Shown here: positions 20,641-32,438 of the stretch, in pieces | Numbering within the stretch: the stretch's first letter is position 1 | Layout of the letters: every line of letters begins with the position of its first letter | Assembly: GCA_022036555.1 (NCBI GenBank) | Contig: CM039129.1 | Coordinates: forward strand, 22,857,973-22,921,972 | Reading direction: 5' to 3' | Length of the DNA stretch: 64,000 nucleotides | Source: Microstegium vimineum | Lineage: Eukaryota > Streptophyta > Magnoliopsida > Poales > Poaceae | Notes under the pieces: model-generated | Database searches by the model: none | The model's input: the letters and a program-made list of their open reading frames with translations, nothing else | What the model was told of the DNA's origin: nothing | Program-made: the position numbers and the translations under genes

Positions 20641-23640
20641 ATGGCTGATCACGCCGATGTCAACCAGAGGAATGTCATTGAAGTGTCTGAGGCCGATCTG
20701 AAAGATGATCAGAAGCAGGCCATGGAGCGGGCCATGGAGGAATACAGGCAGCTGTATCTCAAATCCTTCAGCCTCAGCAGGAGTGGCAAAGCAATTTAGA
20801 AGCAAGATCCGCCGTTGCCACGGCAGGTCACGTACGACGCCAACCCTGGTAAGCTACAAGAGATGGTTAATGCCGCTGTAAGTCAAGCTTTGATTAACCA
20901 CTCCAACGTGCTGTCCAATACTGTCTACAATGCTGTCGCACAAACATTCAAAGAAGGACATGCACCGCGATATGTTGGTCCAGCGTACCATCAACCTGGA
21001 TTGGCATCTGCAAGCCCATCGGCGGCCCAAATGGCGTCCTCCACCCCTGTGGAACCGTCTACCGATGTGGCTACATCACCAAGACCGAACGCTGGCGACA
21101 CTACCAAGCTCAATGCAGATCCAGCCACGTCGGCAACTTCAGGGCCAGCCCCCGCTAACTGGTGGGGATACGGTATGCCTCCGAATCTATATGCTGGTTC
21201 TAATCTGGTGCAGGGAGACGGTTCAGCCAGGAGGAATTCTACGGCATTGGCAGCGCAGTCATAGCCGATGGCTCATATGATGCACAACTCTGCGTCTGCT
21301 CCGACAATACAAGTGCCATCAGATGACCTCCAAGTGATCCCCAAGATACCTCTGATGCCACCATCGGCAAGCTCTGTGCCGATGCAACATATTATAACCA
21401 CCGGCAGTCAATCTCTGGCGGCAAATTCTCAAGCTGGAGTACCGATTCCCCAAGGTAATCTGGTGATCAATTGCTCTAGAATTCAAGAGCCGCATGCTCC
21501 GGTCAGCTATCAGCCATCGGCAAGTCATATGCCGATGCTTTATAATCCTGGATGGGTCAACCAGCCACCAGCTCAGTAGCCTGGCGCGCCGATGTATTAT
21601 TATGGAGGCCCAGCTTACACTCAGAGCAGACCATCGCCACAGCAACCGATGAATGTGACGGTTCAGCCAACTCCACCAAGTATGCCAAACTATCCATCGG
21701 TAAGTCAGCCGATGCATAGTGTTCAGATGACTGGTGCTGCGCCCGTGACTACTACACATCTTTAGGAGGCGCGTCATCCGACCCCACCAGTTGACAATCA
21801 GCCAATGAGTCGGCAAGAGCAGGACGCGTACTGGGTTGGTAAGATTGCCGAAGTCATGAAAGAGCAATTCGGCATCAGACCCAAGGTCAACACATACTCC
21901 TATCGAACTCCGTACCCGCCTGCATACGACTTGATTCCTCTTCCAAATCGGTACAAGGTGCCCGATTTTACCAAGTTCTCCGGCCAAGACGACACGTCGA
22001 CAATGGAGCACATCAACCGCTTCATTATCCAGTGTGGAGAAGCTGCCAGCAGGGAGGAATTAAGGGTGAGATTGTTCTCTTCGTCATTGTCCGGATCGGC
22101 ATTCACATGGTTCATATCGTTGCCTCCAAATTCTATAATTACATGGGCCGATCTAGAGAGGCAATTTCACAAGTACTTCTTTGCTGGCATACATGAGAAG
22201 AAGCTTACCGATTTGGTCAAAATGAGGCAACGCAACGACGAATCGGTAGAGAGTTTTGTGCAGAGACTGCGGGACGTGAAGAACAAGTGCTACAGTTTGG
22301 TGCTTGATGATCGGCAACTAGTAGATTTGGCCTTCCAGGGGTTACTGCTGCACATCAAGGACAAGTACGCGTCCCAAGAGTTTGAGAGCCTAAGTCACCT
22401 GGTGCAGAGGATTGCCGATCAGGATATCAAAGCCTTTGAGCCCAGGAAGACGTGGAACAAGAAGGTGACCTTCATCGGGAAAGAAGAAGATTCCGGGTCG
22501 AATGAAGAGCTGAGTGTCGATGCGGCCGAATGGGTGAAGGATAAGAATCCTATGTCTTGTCCGTTCGGCCAAAAGGAGACTGAGAGGTTCACCTTCGACA
22601 TCACCAAGGCCGATAGGATGTTTGACTTATTGCTGCAAGAAGGGCGAATCAAGTTGGCGCCAAATCAAGTGATTCCATCGGCCGAAGAGCTCAAGAAGAT
22701 TAGGTACTGCAAGTGGCATAATGCAACCTCACACAGTACCAATGACTGCAAAGTATTCAGGCAGCACTTGCAGTCGAAGATCGAGTCTGGGCGTATTAAG
22801 ATCGAAAACGCTAAAGCCCAGAAACCGATGAAGATAGATCAGCACCCATTCCCAAACAATATGGTGGAAATCAGTGAAAAGACCAGAGTGCTGACATCGG
22901 AAGCTGCCAGAAGGAACTCATCGGTGGACTCTGACTACCAAGTGCCTGAGCACGATGCAAGGAGGTTTGCCGATGACAGAAGGGGTAAGAAGGTTGCCGA
23001 TGAAGGTAACAGTGCGGACAGGGCTCCTGGGGTTGTGATCACGCACAAACAGCCAAGGCGAAGTCATCGGCAATCACGTGAAGAACGGTATCGGCAAGAA
23101 GAAGAGGAGCATCGGGAATGGCTTCGACACAAAGACCACTGGAAGTGTCCCTTCTTCATTCATTGCTGGGAAGAAGGCATCAAGCTGCCCACTGCCGATA
23201 AGTGTCCAGAGTGCAATGGGTACTACGCTGCCGATCGGTCAGGTAAGAGACCTTGTTTTGATGATCAGACACCCAGATACGCCAGGCCGCTCAGAGAAAA
23301 CAGATCGGCACATGACCGACTGGGGGGCAAGCTCAGCGCCCATGATTGGCTTGGCAGGCGTGTTGACCAGGGGGAGCTGGAGGAGATGGCCAATGCTAGA
23401 GTGCCCGATGAGGAGGTATTCTCCAGAGATCCCAACATCGGAAGAAGTACTGATGCAAGCGGTGAGAAGCAGCACCAACCTGTCTGGAAGACCAAGCTTC
23501 CTCCGTGGTGCCCAAAGGGACTGACCAAGACCCAGAAGAGGAGGATTCAGCGTCGGCGCCGTGACGATCTGTATGACAATGCAGAACCCTCGGAGAGAAG
23601 CAATGGAGGCCGAAGCGTAAAGACAGGGGCCCATCGGTAG
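20641..23640 (+). pseudogene. Element B gag
   Basis: The frame starts with ATG at 20641 (MADHADVNQRNVIEVSEADL) and runs almost 1000 codons. It contains a Pro/Ser/Met-rich N-terminal half, the gag core (FTWFISLPPNSIITWADLER, then FHKYFFAGIHEKKLTDL) at about 22085-22420, and a C-x2-H-x4-H-x4-C knuckle near 22705-22750. A second Cys cluster (KCPFFIHCW ... CPEC) is at 23140-23220. TAG codons interrupt at 20797, 21262, 21577 and 21763, all in one frame and all where Gln is expected. The last 611 codons are open. A frameshift before 23640 leads into protease. Confidence 0.85.
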
Positions 23641-24305
23641 ATATAAACATGGTTGTCATGTTGCCGATGGAGTTCATGGCTCCCATCAGCGATGATGAAG
23701 AGGCTGCCGATATGGCACAATTGGTACTGGATCCGATGACGGCTATCTTTGAAAAGCCCGCCGAAGATGAGAGGCAGCACTTGAGGGCTCTGTTTGTTAA
23801 AGGCAAAGTGGACGGTCAGCCGATGACTAAGATGCTGGTGGATGGCGGCGCGTCGATCAATATAATGCCCTATGTCATGTTCAGGAAGCTTGGCAAAGGT
23901 GATCAGGACTTGGTCGAAACCGACATGAAGCTCAAAGACTTCGAAGGCAATGTGTCAACCGCCATGGGAGCCGTATGTGTTGACCTAACCATCGACAATA
24001 AGACTTTGCCGACAACGTTCTTTGTAATCAGCGGCAAAGGCACTTACAACTTGCTCCTCGGGAGGGATTGGATCCATGCTAATTGCTGTATCCCTTCTAC
24101 TATGCATCAGAGCCTGGTACAATGGATCGGGGACAGAATTGAGGTCGTCCGCGGTGAAGCCCCATCTACTGTTGAATCGGCAGAGTTGGATACTTATGAG
24201 CAGACCTGGTGCATATCCGGTAAGCTTGGGACAAGGAGTTCCTCAAAGTTGCCGATTACCGCATCAAACCGATCCAAGCAGTCGGTCCCTGAGGAAGAGT
24301 CTTAA
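23641..24305 (+). pseudogene. Element B aspartic protease
   Basis: This stretch is nearly the same as A's protease (915-1712). The active-site loop is MLVDGGASINIMP near 23837-23875 and the second strand is VISGKGTYNLLLGRDW near 24028-24075. The catalytic Asp is intact. The end of the frame is shifted near 24215 (a one-base change at the GKLG site), after which the product diverges from A's. Confidence 0.85.
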
Positions 24306-26280
24306 TGGATCAGTTCGCCGATGACGGAAAATTGGGGTAGGGCTTCACGTCTGTCGATGACTTGCTCGAGATCGACATCGGCGATGGTAGTAAACCTAGG
24401 CCTACTTTTATTAGTGCTAAGTTAGATTCCCAATGTAAGCAACAGTTAACCGATTTGTTGAAAGAGAATAAAGATTGTTTTTCTTGGGATTATACAGAGA
24501 TGTCTGGTTTTAGACCGATCGATAGTTGAACATCGGTTACCCATCAAGTCTGGCTTCCAGCCACATCGGCAAACGGCTCGCCGATGCAATCCTACCATCT
24601 TACCCGATATTAAGGCTGAGATTACTAAGTTAATCGAAGCTGGATTTATTCGGCAATGCGGATATGCCGATTGGATCTCTAATGTGGTTCTTGTGTATAA
24701 AAAGAATGGAAAACTTCATGTTTGCATTGATTTCAGGAATCTGAATAAGGCTACGCCGATGGATGGTTTACCCGATGCCCGTTGCCGATCTGCTGATCGA
24801 TGCTGCTGCTGGGCACCAAATTATTAGCTTCATGGATGGTAATGCTAGGTATAATCAAATATTCATGGCTGAAGAAGACATATCCAAGACTGCTTTCCGA
24901 TGTCCAGGTCACGTTGGCTTGTTTGAGTGGGTAGTCATGACTTTTGGCTTGAAGAATGCCGGTGCTACTTATCAGAGGGCAATGAATTTTATCTTTCATA
25001 AGTATATCGGCACAATTGTTGAAATCTACATTGATGACGTGGTGGTTAAGTCTGGAGACTTCAAAAGCATCTTGCCGATTTGCGGAAGATATTAGAATGC
25101 ACGAGGGAGCATGGGTTAAAGATGAATCCTAACAAGTGCGCATTTGGCGTATCGGCAGGGCAGTTTCTAGGTTTCATGGTGCATCAGAGAGGCATTGAAA
25201 TCGGCAGAAAGTCTATCGATGCAATTAACAAGGTAGTTGCTCCCACAAACAAGACTGAGTTGCAGTCCTTGATTGGCAAGATTAATTTCATCAGAAGGTT
25301 TTATATCTAATCTATCTGGTAAGATTAAGTCTTTAGCCCTCTGTTAAAGTTGAAAGCCAATCAAGAGTTTATATGGAGAGAAGAGCAGCAGTCAGCCTTA
25401 GAAGAGATTAAAAGATACTTGGTAAATCCTCCAGTCCTAGTTCCACCTCAACACGGGAAGCCTTTCAGGTTATATTTGTCTGCCGATGACGGTGTTATCG
25501 GAGCAGCCTTAATTCAAGAGTTTGAAGGGAAAGAACGTGTAATATATTACCTGAGCAGAGGTTGGTGGATGCTGAAACCAGGTATTCGGCCATAGAAAGA
25601 TTGTGCTTATGTTTATACTTCTCTTGCATTAAATTAAGACATTATTTACTGTCGGCCGAATGCACTGTTGTCTGCAAAGATGATGTAGTCAAGTACATGC
25701 TGTCAATGCCGATTTTGAGTGGACGAGTCCGGTAAGTGGATTTTGGCACTATCAGAGTTTGACCTAAGGTATGAATCGGCTAAGGATATTAAGGGTCAGG
25801 TGATGGCTGATTTTGTCACTCAGCACTGCAATATGGTGAGCTTTGTCGAGATTGCTCCTTGGGCTCTATTCTTTGATGGGTCTACATGCAAGGATGGGGC
25901 AGGTATCGGTATTCTCTTGATTTCACCCCGAGGACAGAGGTATGAGATTTCGTTGCTGATTGTTGCTACTTCAACAAACAATCAGGCCGAATACCAGGCT
26001 TTACTTAAGAGGTTGGAGTTTCTCAGGAAGTGCGTGTCGATGCTGTTGAAATCTTCGGTGATTCTATGTTGGTGATTAACCAATTGATCGGGACGTATGA
26101 GTGCCGAAGTGAAGTTTTGATTGCTGTTCATGAGCGGTGTTTGCAGTTGTTAAAGGAGTTCAAAGAATACTGCCTTGAGCACATTCCAAGGCTGCATAAT
26201 GAAGAGGCCAATCGTTGGCACAGAATTCTTCAGGATATCAGCCGATTCAAGAAATCACGACATTGGTAACAGTTTGCCGA
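24306..26280 (+). pseudogene. Element B reverse transcriptase and RNase H
   Basis: RT motifs are all present (IDFRNLNKAT, SFMDGNARYNQI, EIYIDDVVVKS at about 25020-25050), as are RNase H motifs (FFDGSTCKDGAGIG at about 25870, TSTNNQAEYQAL at about 25967). They are scattered over frames by many single-base gains and losses, for example near 24505, 24770, 25070, 25310, 25570 and 25730. Element A is open through all these points. The run-length nature of most of these changes suggests sequence errors as well as decay. Confidence 0.85.
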
Positions 26281-27534
26281 TGACTAGAAAAAGGAGATTG
26301 CCGATTACTTGAGGGATCCATCCAGGAAAGTTGAAAGGCGTCTAAGGTTCCAAGCTACTAAGTATGTGCTCCTTGATAATGAGTTGTATTATCGGACAAT
26401 TGATGGGGTTTTACTTAGATGTCTTTCGCAAAGAGGAATCAAAAGAGCTGATGGGTGAGATCCATGAAGGTGTATGTGGAGCACATCAATCGGCATTCAA
26501 GATGAAGTGGATGATTAGGTGGAATGGATATTATTGGCCGAAAATCCTTGAAGATTGCTTTAAATATTTCAAAGGGTGCCAGGACTGTCAGAAGTTTGGT
26601 AATGTGCAAAGGGCACTGCATCGGCAATGAATCCTATAATTAAGCCTTGGCCGTTCAGAGGATGGGCTATTGATCTCATCGGCCAGATTTATCCGGCGTC
26701 GAGCAAGGGGCACAAGTTCATACTTGTTGCTACCGATTACTTCACCAAATGGGTTGAGGCAATCCCCTTGAAGAAGGTGACATCGGCGAACATGGTGGAT
26801 TTCGTTAAAAGGAGCACATCGTTTACCGATTTGGTATTCCTCAGACCATTACTACCGATCAAGGGACCATGTTCACATTGGGAGGGTTTGATGACTTTGC
26901 TGCTAGCATGGGTTTCAAGGTGTTAAAATTCTTCTCCTTATTATGCTCAAGCTAATGGTCAAGCTGAAGCGACCAATAAAGGAGTCATTAAGCTTATAAA
27001 GCGCAAGATTGAGGAAAACCCTAGAAGGTGGCACATGGTATTAAACGAAGCTTTAGGGTCATATCGGATGGCTTGTCATGGTGCAAACCAAGGTCTCGCC
27101 GTATCAGTTGGTTTATGGACACGATGATGTCCTACCTTGGGAAATTAAAACTGGTTCTAGGCGATTATCTTTTCAGGATCAGTTGACGAACGATGATTAT
27201 ATTACTCTGATGAAAGATGAGTTAGAAGATTTAGCGGGTCATCGGTTGAGGGCATTAATTAGTATTGAAGAGAACAAGAAGAGGGTTGCCCGATGGTATG
27301 ACAAGAAAGTAAAGTGAAGGAATTTGCCGATGGCGATTTGGGTTTGGAAGTTGATTTTACCGATTGGGACTAAGAGCTCTAAATTTGGGAAGTGGTCCCT
27401 AATTGGAAGGTCCTTATCGGATAAAACAGTCTGCTCCTGGTAATGCGTACATTTTGGAAACTCTCGAAGAGTGGCGTTTTCTGGGGCGATCAACGACAAA
27501 TACTTAAAAAGATATTACCCTAGCTATGGGTAGA
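26281..27534 (+). pseudogene. Element B integrase
   Basis: The zinc domain (HEGVCGAHQS ... GCQDC) is at about 26460-26590. The D-D-E core is split over frames: AIDLIGQ near 26667, the second Asp near 26855 and GQAEATNKG near 26957. Single-base indels near 26625, 26810, 26930 and 27090 break the frame. The coding end is about 27530, followed by the convergent antisense gene. Confidence 0.82.
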
Positions 27535-27663
27535 TGCATAGTGCTCAGTCGAATGCCGATAAAAAGAAAAAATTATAAAAAAAACATCGGTAAAAACAAA
27601 CTGGCATTATATTACAAGTCGAGATCAAGTATCAGGTTACATCCTTGCCGATACAACAGACAT

Positions 27664-30450
27664 TACAGTAAGGAGTGGATAACTGATATCGCACGCAGGC
27701 GAATTTGCTCTATTTCGTCCATCTCCTTGGCGTCGGCATGGGCAGAGCCCTCAACCGGCTTGATTTTCTTCTTCCATAGGATGGCTTGTCAGGCATTATG
27801 GTCTCTTTCTTGCGCAAGACCCCGATGGAATCGGACAGTTGTGTCTTTCGCTGGTTGGCAGCCGTCAGATCCCCTCAACCTTTTGCAGCTCCGCCAGTAG
27901 CTCCTCCTTCCTTGCCGACAGTCGGGAGATTTCTTGGTCAAGATTGCCGATGGAGACTTTTGCTTGACCAATGCTTCTGTGCTTCTCATTGGCAAGGTGT
28001 TTGAATTTGAGCTTCTCTTCCTCGCTCTTGGCTTGGGTAGCTCTATCGGCAATGCGACGAGTAAGCCTCTGGTACTGGTCTGTTTGATGTCAAGGAAGGT
28101 TGTCTGGAGAAGGGTTTCTGCTGCATCGGCGGAAAGATGGCTTTGGATATCCTTGAATATGATCCTTGCCGCCGATGAGTCCTGGACGAGTTGAGATGTG
28201 TCTTGCAGCAGCAAGGAGAGTAGTTTTCAAGTCTGGACTTGATTTCTGCCGATAGAGCTGGGATAGAGCTTTCCTCTTCTTCATCATTGGGGATGTCGAT
28301 TGCGAAGGAGAACAGACTGTCTGCTCGAATGCGGCTTGGGCGTTCATCTTCGTCCTGAGGGTTCAAGCTGTAGGAGAAGAGACTGTCTGGAGAGTCTGAG
28401 CCTGAAAACAGAGAAGTTAAAATATGCCGATTGTAAAATTATACCATGAGCTTTAAGGTAATCGACTTACCGTCTTGAAGCGGATCTCCTGCTAGGGCTT
28501 GGCATACTGGATGGTCCAGCTTCATCCTGAACATCGGCAGCAGATGCCGATGACTGGGCCCTTGTTGGGGAGGCAGCCGACGCCGCTGGTGCTGGTATAG
28601 TTGTTGCCGGTGTCGCCTCCGATGTGGTGGCAGTTTCTTGTGGTGGCACTCTGTCATCGGGGATGTGGGTCGACGGTGCCGATGCCGACGTCGCTGCTGC
28701 TGCGAAAGGTTGAGTTTGTTGCTTCGCCGAGTAGTTTGGCTGACGATGCCGATGTTGATGCTACCTCCGCTGCTACGGCGAGAATTGTTTCTTCATTCAA
28801 CGTGGCGCGTTACCGATGCGATGCCGCTTTCGGTTGTCGCAGCAGCTGCTATCTCCTGGCCGGGGGCGTCATCCATCGGTTGATCAGGCACGGAAGCCGA
28901 TGGAGGTTCTACCGATGACCCGCCGGCAGGTGGTGCGACTGGAGCCAGAAGCAGTCTTGCTGGCGACGCATCGGCAGCTGATGGGCGTAGTTGGAGCCGA
29001 TGGTGGAGGAGAAGCCAGCTCAAGCGCCTCTTCTTCGTCGGCGCAGCAGCAGAGGAGCCGACCCGCTTGGGATGAAGACCGGGGGCATCGGCAGCCGGGC
29101 TGGAAGGCGTTTGCTGCTGGAAGCAGATGCCGATGACCATAGTGCCTGAAAAATACAAAGCGAGTTATGCAAGATAAATTGTTGCCGATGAAACAGCATG
29201 TAATCGGTTATAAGTAAAGATGAGTTTACTACATAAATTTGCGTCAAGGCAATAGTGGCAGCCGATGTAGCCTGAGCTATTGTAGGCGTCGACATAGGTA
29301 CCTGTTGAGGCGTGAAGGCAGCCAACGTCGGAGCTTTGTTGCCGATGATCGATACAGGGCCCATTATCGAAGATTAAAAGGCCTACCATGTTGCTTGTTG
29401 TGGGGACTGGATCATCGGCCTGTCAGGTACAAAGGTGCAAAGGAGTTAGGTGTTGATACCGATGACAAAATAAGGTAATGAAAGTACATCGGATAGCAGA
29501 CTTTTTGCGTAGGGGGGTGATTTAATCGGCTCGTAAGTGGAATAATCAAAAATTTGGAAGTACGGGCACTTCCCCTTTCCCCCAAGATTGAATTCTTTGG
29601 TGTGAAGGGGTTGGCCCCCGGGAAGAAAAGTCGAGGTCTAAAGATCGGCTCGGGGGAAGGGGCTGGACTTTATTTAGCCCAGATTAGGGGGTTTTTCCTA
29701 GTTTTCTCCTTGGAAAGAAGCTTGATGGCGTTGGCCAAATCCAAAATTGTCTCACGCTGCCATGGGTAGAAAAAAAGGGAGTAACTTTTCCCGGTCCAAA
29801 GTATTTTGGGATGCTGGGGGGGAAGGTTGGTGCATGATTGTTGTTTCCCCAGGCAAGTAAGTCAGAAAGGTAAACAGCAAGGGAAGGTTTGTTCGTAAGT
29901 TGGGGCCCCGGGGCCCTTTTTCCGAGGGGGGAATCCGTTGTGAATTTTGGGGAAATGTAGCCAAAGGGTTTTCCCGAGGGGCCTTGGGTCCTGAAAACCT
30001 ATATACCGCCCAAATTAAGGGGACGATTGTGATTCGTCATGTGTAGGAACTTTGAATCCCCCGGGAATTTTTGGGAAAAAACAGATAAAAGGGCCTTGTC
30101 ATGTGTGCATTAGCCATTTTTTGAAAAACCCCAAGGGCCTCCAAGATTGTCGGGTTTTTCCCCTGCAAAGTTTCGGCACTTGAGCACTCTTTAAAACATC
30201 CAAAAAAGGTATCCCCCTAAGGGAAGCCTTGTTTAGGGAATAGTCGTTTGGGGAAGGTGCATAGTGGTGGGCCAGGTTTTTCCCGCAGAAAATGTTTTTC
30301 CAACCCATGTTTCAAAGTGGGGTGCCCCCTTTGATTCCGACCGGGTTTTTCTGATTTCTTTAATATACCCGCCAGCCCCTTTTTTTCCGGGTTCCCTTTT
30401 GCTCAGTTTCCGTTAAGAGGGTAAGCGAAGACAGAGGTAAATTTTTTAAA
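27664..30450 (-). pseudogene. Element B antisense gene (PMD / coiled coil), partly unreadable
   Basis: This is the counterpart of A's antisense gene. Exon 5 is 28401-27664 (stop TAA at 27666-27664). Exon 4 is 29145-28471 and is longer than A's, rich in Ala, Pro and Ser. Exon 3 is 29419-29233. The introns at 28402-28470 and 29146-29232 keep GT...AG ends (GTAAGT donor, TTTTCAG acceptor) at the same places as in A. Exon 2 falls in smeared sequence from about 29480 and can only be recognised by alignment to A. Frameshifts in exons 4 and 5 show it is not functional as read. Confidence 0.65.
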
Positions 30451-30684
30451 CCGGCGCAATTTCGCAAGGATTGGGTAGCCGGGCCACCTAAAAAAAAGCT
30501 TTTTTACTGTCGGCCAAAGTAAAAGGCCCCCACACAATTTTTCTTCTTTCCCCTATCGCTTTTAGACCTAATCTTGTCCAATTACGCTCCCGCCTTTTAG
30601 ATTGGCCTCTAATACCCCGTTTTCCTCCTTTGGTGTTGGGCCATGAGGGAATGTGTTTCCACAGCCTAGATAAAGCCTTAGATT

Positions 30685-31839
30685 AAGCGGTCCCGGGTTT
30701 TTTTTGCTTTTTAATGGGTGGCTTTTACGGGTTTTAATGGGCGTTTTCCAAACGGACCCCGGAAAGTATGGGCCCAAAAGGGCCCCGGGGGGGGGGTGCC
30801 AAGCCCCAAATTTTTAGGCTAGTGATTTGGCCCACGAAGGTGAATTTTGCTAAAACGGGGTTGAAATAAAAAGTCCTTTTCCGATGGGGGGTTAAAAAAT
30901 TTATTTCCCCCTCCCCATGGGGGGTTTCCCCTTGCTGATTCCCCATGAGGGTCTTTCCCCATTCCCCATGGGGATGGTTTCCCCATTGGGAAAAGGGGGC
31001 CGGGGTTTTCCGATTTCCGATGAAGAGATGCTCCCGGGGTTGGGCGATCGGGGGGAAAAGTTTTCCGATGCCGGGGGCGTAAAATTTGCATTTTGCGGCA
31101 GTTTTTGGTTTCAAGTGGCCAAAAAAAGGGAAAAAGGTTCGGTTTTAAGGGGTTTGCCGAGGGGAAATTTTCCCCTCAAAAAGGGAAATTAAGGAAACTG
31201 GGTTTTTTTCCCATTTTTTTATAGTTTGTTTGAGCCCCCCCTTGTGGTCCCTTTTTTTTTAAAATAGGTTTTGTTTTTTTTAAAAAAATTTAAAATTTTG
31301 TGGGGGTCCTTTGGGAGTCTTTTCCCCTTTTAAAGGGGGAGTTTTTTTTGAAAGGAGGGGGGCCGTTTTTTTTGTAAAAATCCCCTCAGGGAAAAAAAAA
31401 TTCCCCGGGGGCTAAAGGAAAGAGACTCAACCCAATTTTAAAACAAACCAATTTTTTCTTACTCACTTTTTTTCGAAAAATTTCCCCTTTACTGCTTTTT
31501 TTTTTTTTTTCAAAAATTTTTTTTAAAACTTTCGACGGGGTGCTTTTCCCCCTTTATCTCCCAAAATTTTTGTTTTTTTCCCCCGGGGGGGGTCCCCCTA
31601 GGTTTTGGGCCCCCCCCGGGGATCCGGGGTTTCCCCCTTTTTCTCTGCTTAGTTCCCCCTTTTTCAATTAAGCCCCTTTACTTTTCCGGGGCCCTCGCTT
31701 TTGTTCGTTCCTTTTTTTTTTTATTTTTCACCCTTTTCGATTTTTTGGGTTTTTTTAAAGATGGGGTTTTTCCTCGCCCCTAAAAATTTGGTTTTAAAAC
31801 CCCCAGGTGTTCAAAAATTTGAAATTTTTTTTGTAACAA
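30685..31839 (+). repeat. 3' LTR of element B (smeared)
   Basis: The LTR is recognised by colinear matches with the clean 5' LTR, such as AATGGG near 30713, GAAGAGATGCT near 31022, AAGTGGCC near 31115 and CAGGTGTTC near 31804. Its start is estimated from spacing; the end is placed before ATCCC. Length is close to the clean copy's 1123 bases. Confidence 0.75.
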
Positions 31840-32416
31840 ATCCCAAAACCTTTTTGATAAAAAGATGCAAAAGTTTGGGTACCCCCCCCCTTTTATCTTT
31901 ATAAGGGAAGTTTAAATTTTAAAGCCAAAAAAAAAATTTTTTGACAATAATTTTTTTAAACGTTTTTTAAAACCCCTAAAAAGTTTTTTTGGGGCCAACG
32001 GGGGCCCCCAAAATTCTCGTACTCTTTGGGACGGTGGGGAAAAGGGTTTTTGGGGAAAAGTTTTGGGGTTTTTTCCTCATGATAGGGCCCAAAATGTTTT
32101 TTCTAATCCCCCGCCCCTAGTGAGACTCGAAATCGCTAAAATCGGGAAAAGGGCCCCAAATTGGAAGGGGGTTAGGGGGTCTTTGGGTTTAAAAATGTTG
32201 GGGGGTTTGCAGTCATTAATCCCAGGGGGTAAGACCCCCATGCCCCCCCCTCCAAAATCCCCAATACTTTGGTAACCCTTGGGGTAAGCGGACATGCGCC
32301 CCTTCCCAAAAGGAAAAAATTTTTTTTCCCCGAAAAACGGGGGTTTGGGCCCGCACCTGCCCCACGTCCCTTCTTTGGTCAAAAACCCTTTTTGGGGGAA
32401 AAGATCCTTAAACCCT
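31840..32416 (-). pseudogene. Element C gag, N-terminal part (smeared)
   Basis: Element C resumes here after B. The position between B's LTR and the primer site means this must be gag N-terminus and leader on the - strand. The bases are too degraded to translate or to find the start codon. Confidence 0.6.
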
Positions 32417-32428
32417 TCTGATACCAAA
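32417..32428 (-). other. Primer binding site of element C (initiator tRNA-Met type)
   Basis: The + strand reads CTTCTGATACCA, so the - strand reads TGGTATCAGAAG. This differs by one base from the usual TGGTATCAGAGC-type site that pairs with initiator tRNA-Met. It lies ten bases inside the 5' LTR edge at 32439, as expected for a copia element. Confidence 0.75.
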
Positions 32429-32438
32429 ATTAAAGGGG

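Larger units (their letters stand above)
19466..31839 (+). mobile_element. Element B: complete but decayed Tat-type Ty3/gypsy
   Basis: B has both LTRs (19466-20588 and about 30685-31839), primer site, gag, protease, RT-RH, integrase and the antisense gene, about 12.4 kb in all. It is inserted in C's gag. The left flank is CTCCC (19461-19465) and the right flank is ATCCC (31840-31844). The right flank lies in low-quality sequence, so a 5-base target duplication with one miscalled base is likely. From about 29480 to its end the sequence is smeared and cannot be translated. Confidence 0.9.

Noticed and set aside
22045..22115. - strand frames opposite gag in B
   Set aside because: They are shadows of the gag coding strand and are not kept in A or D.
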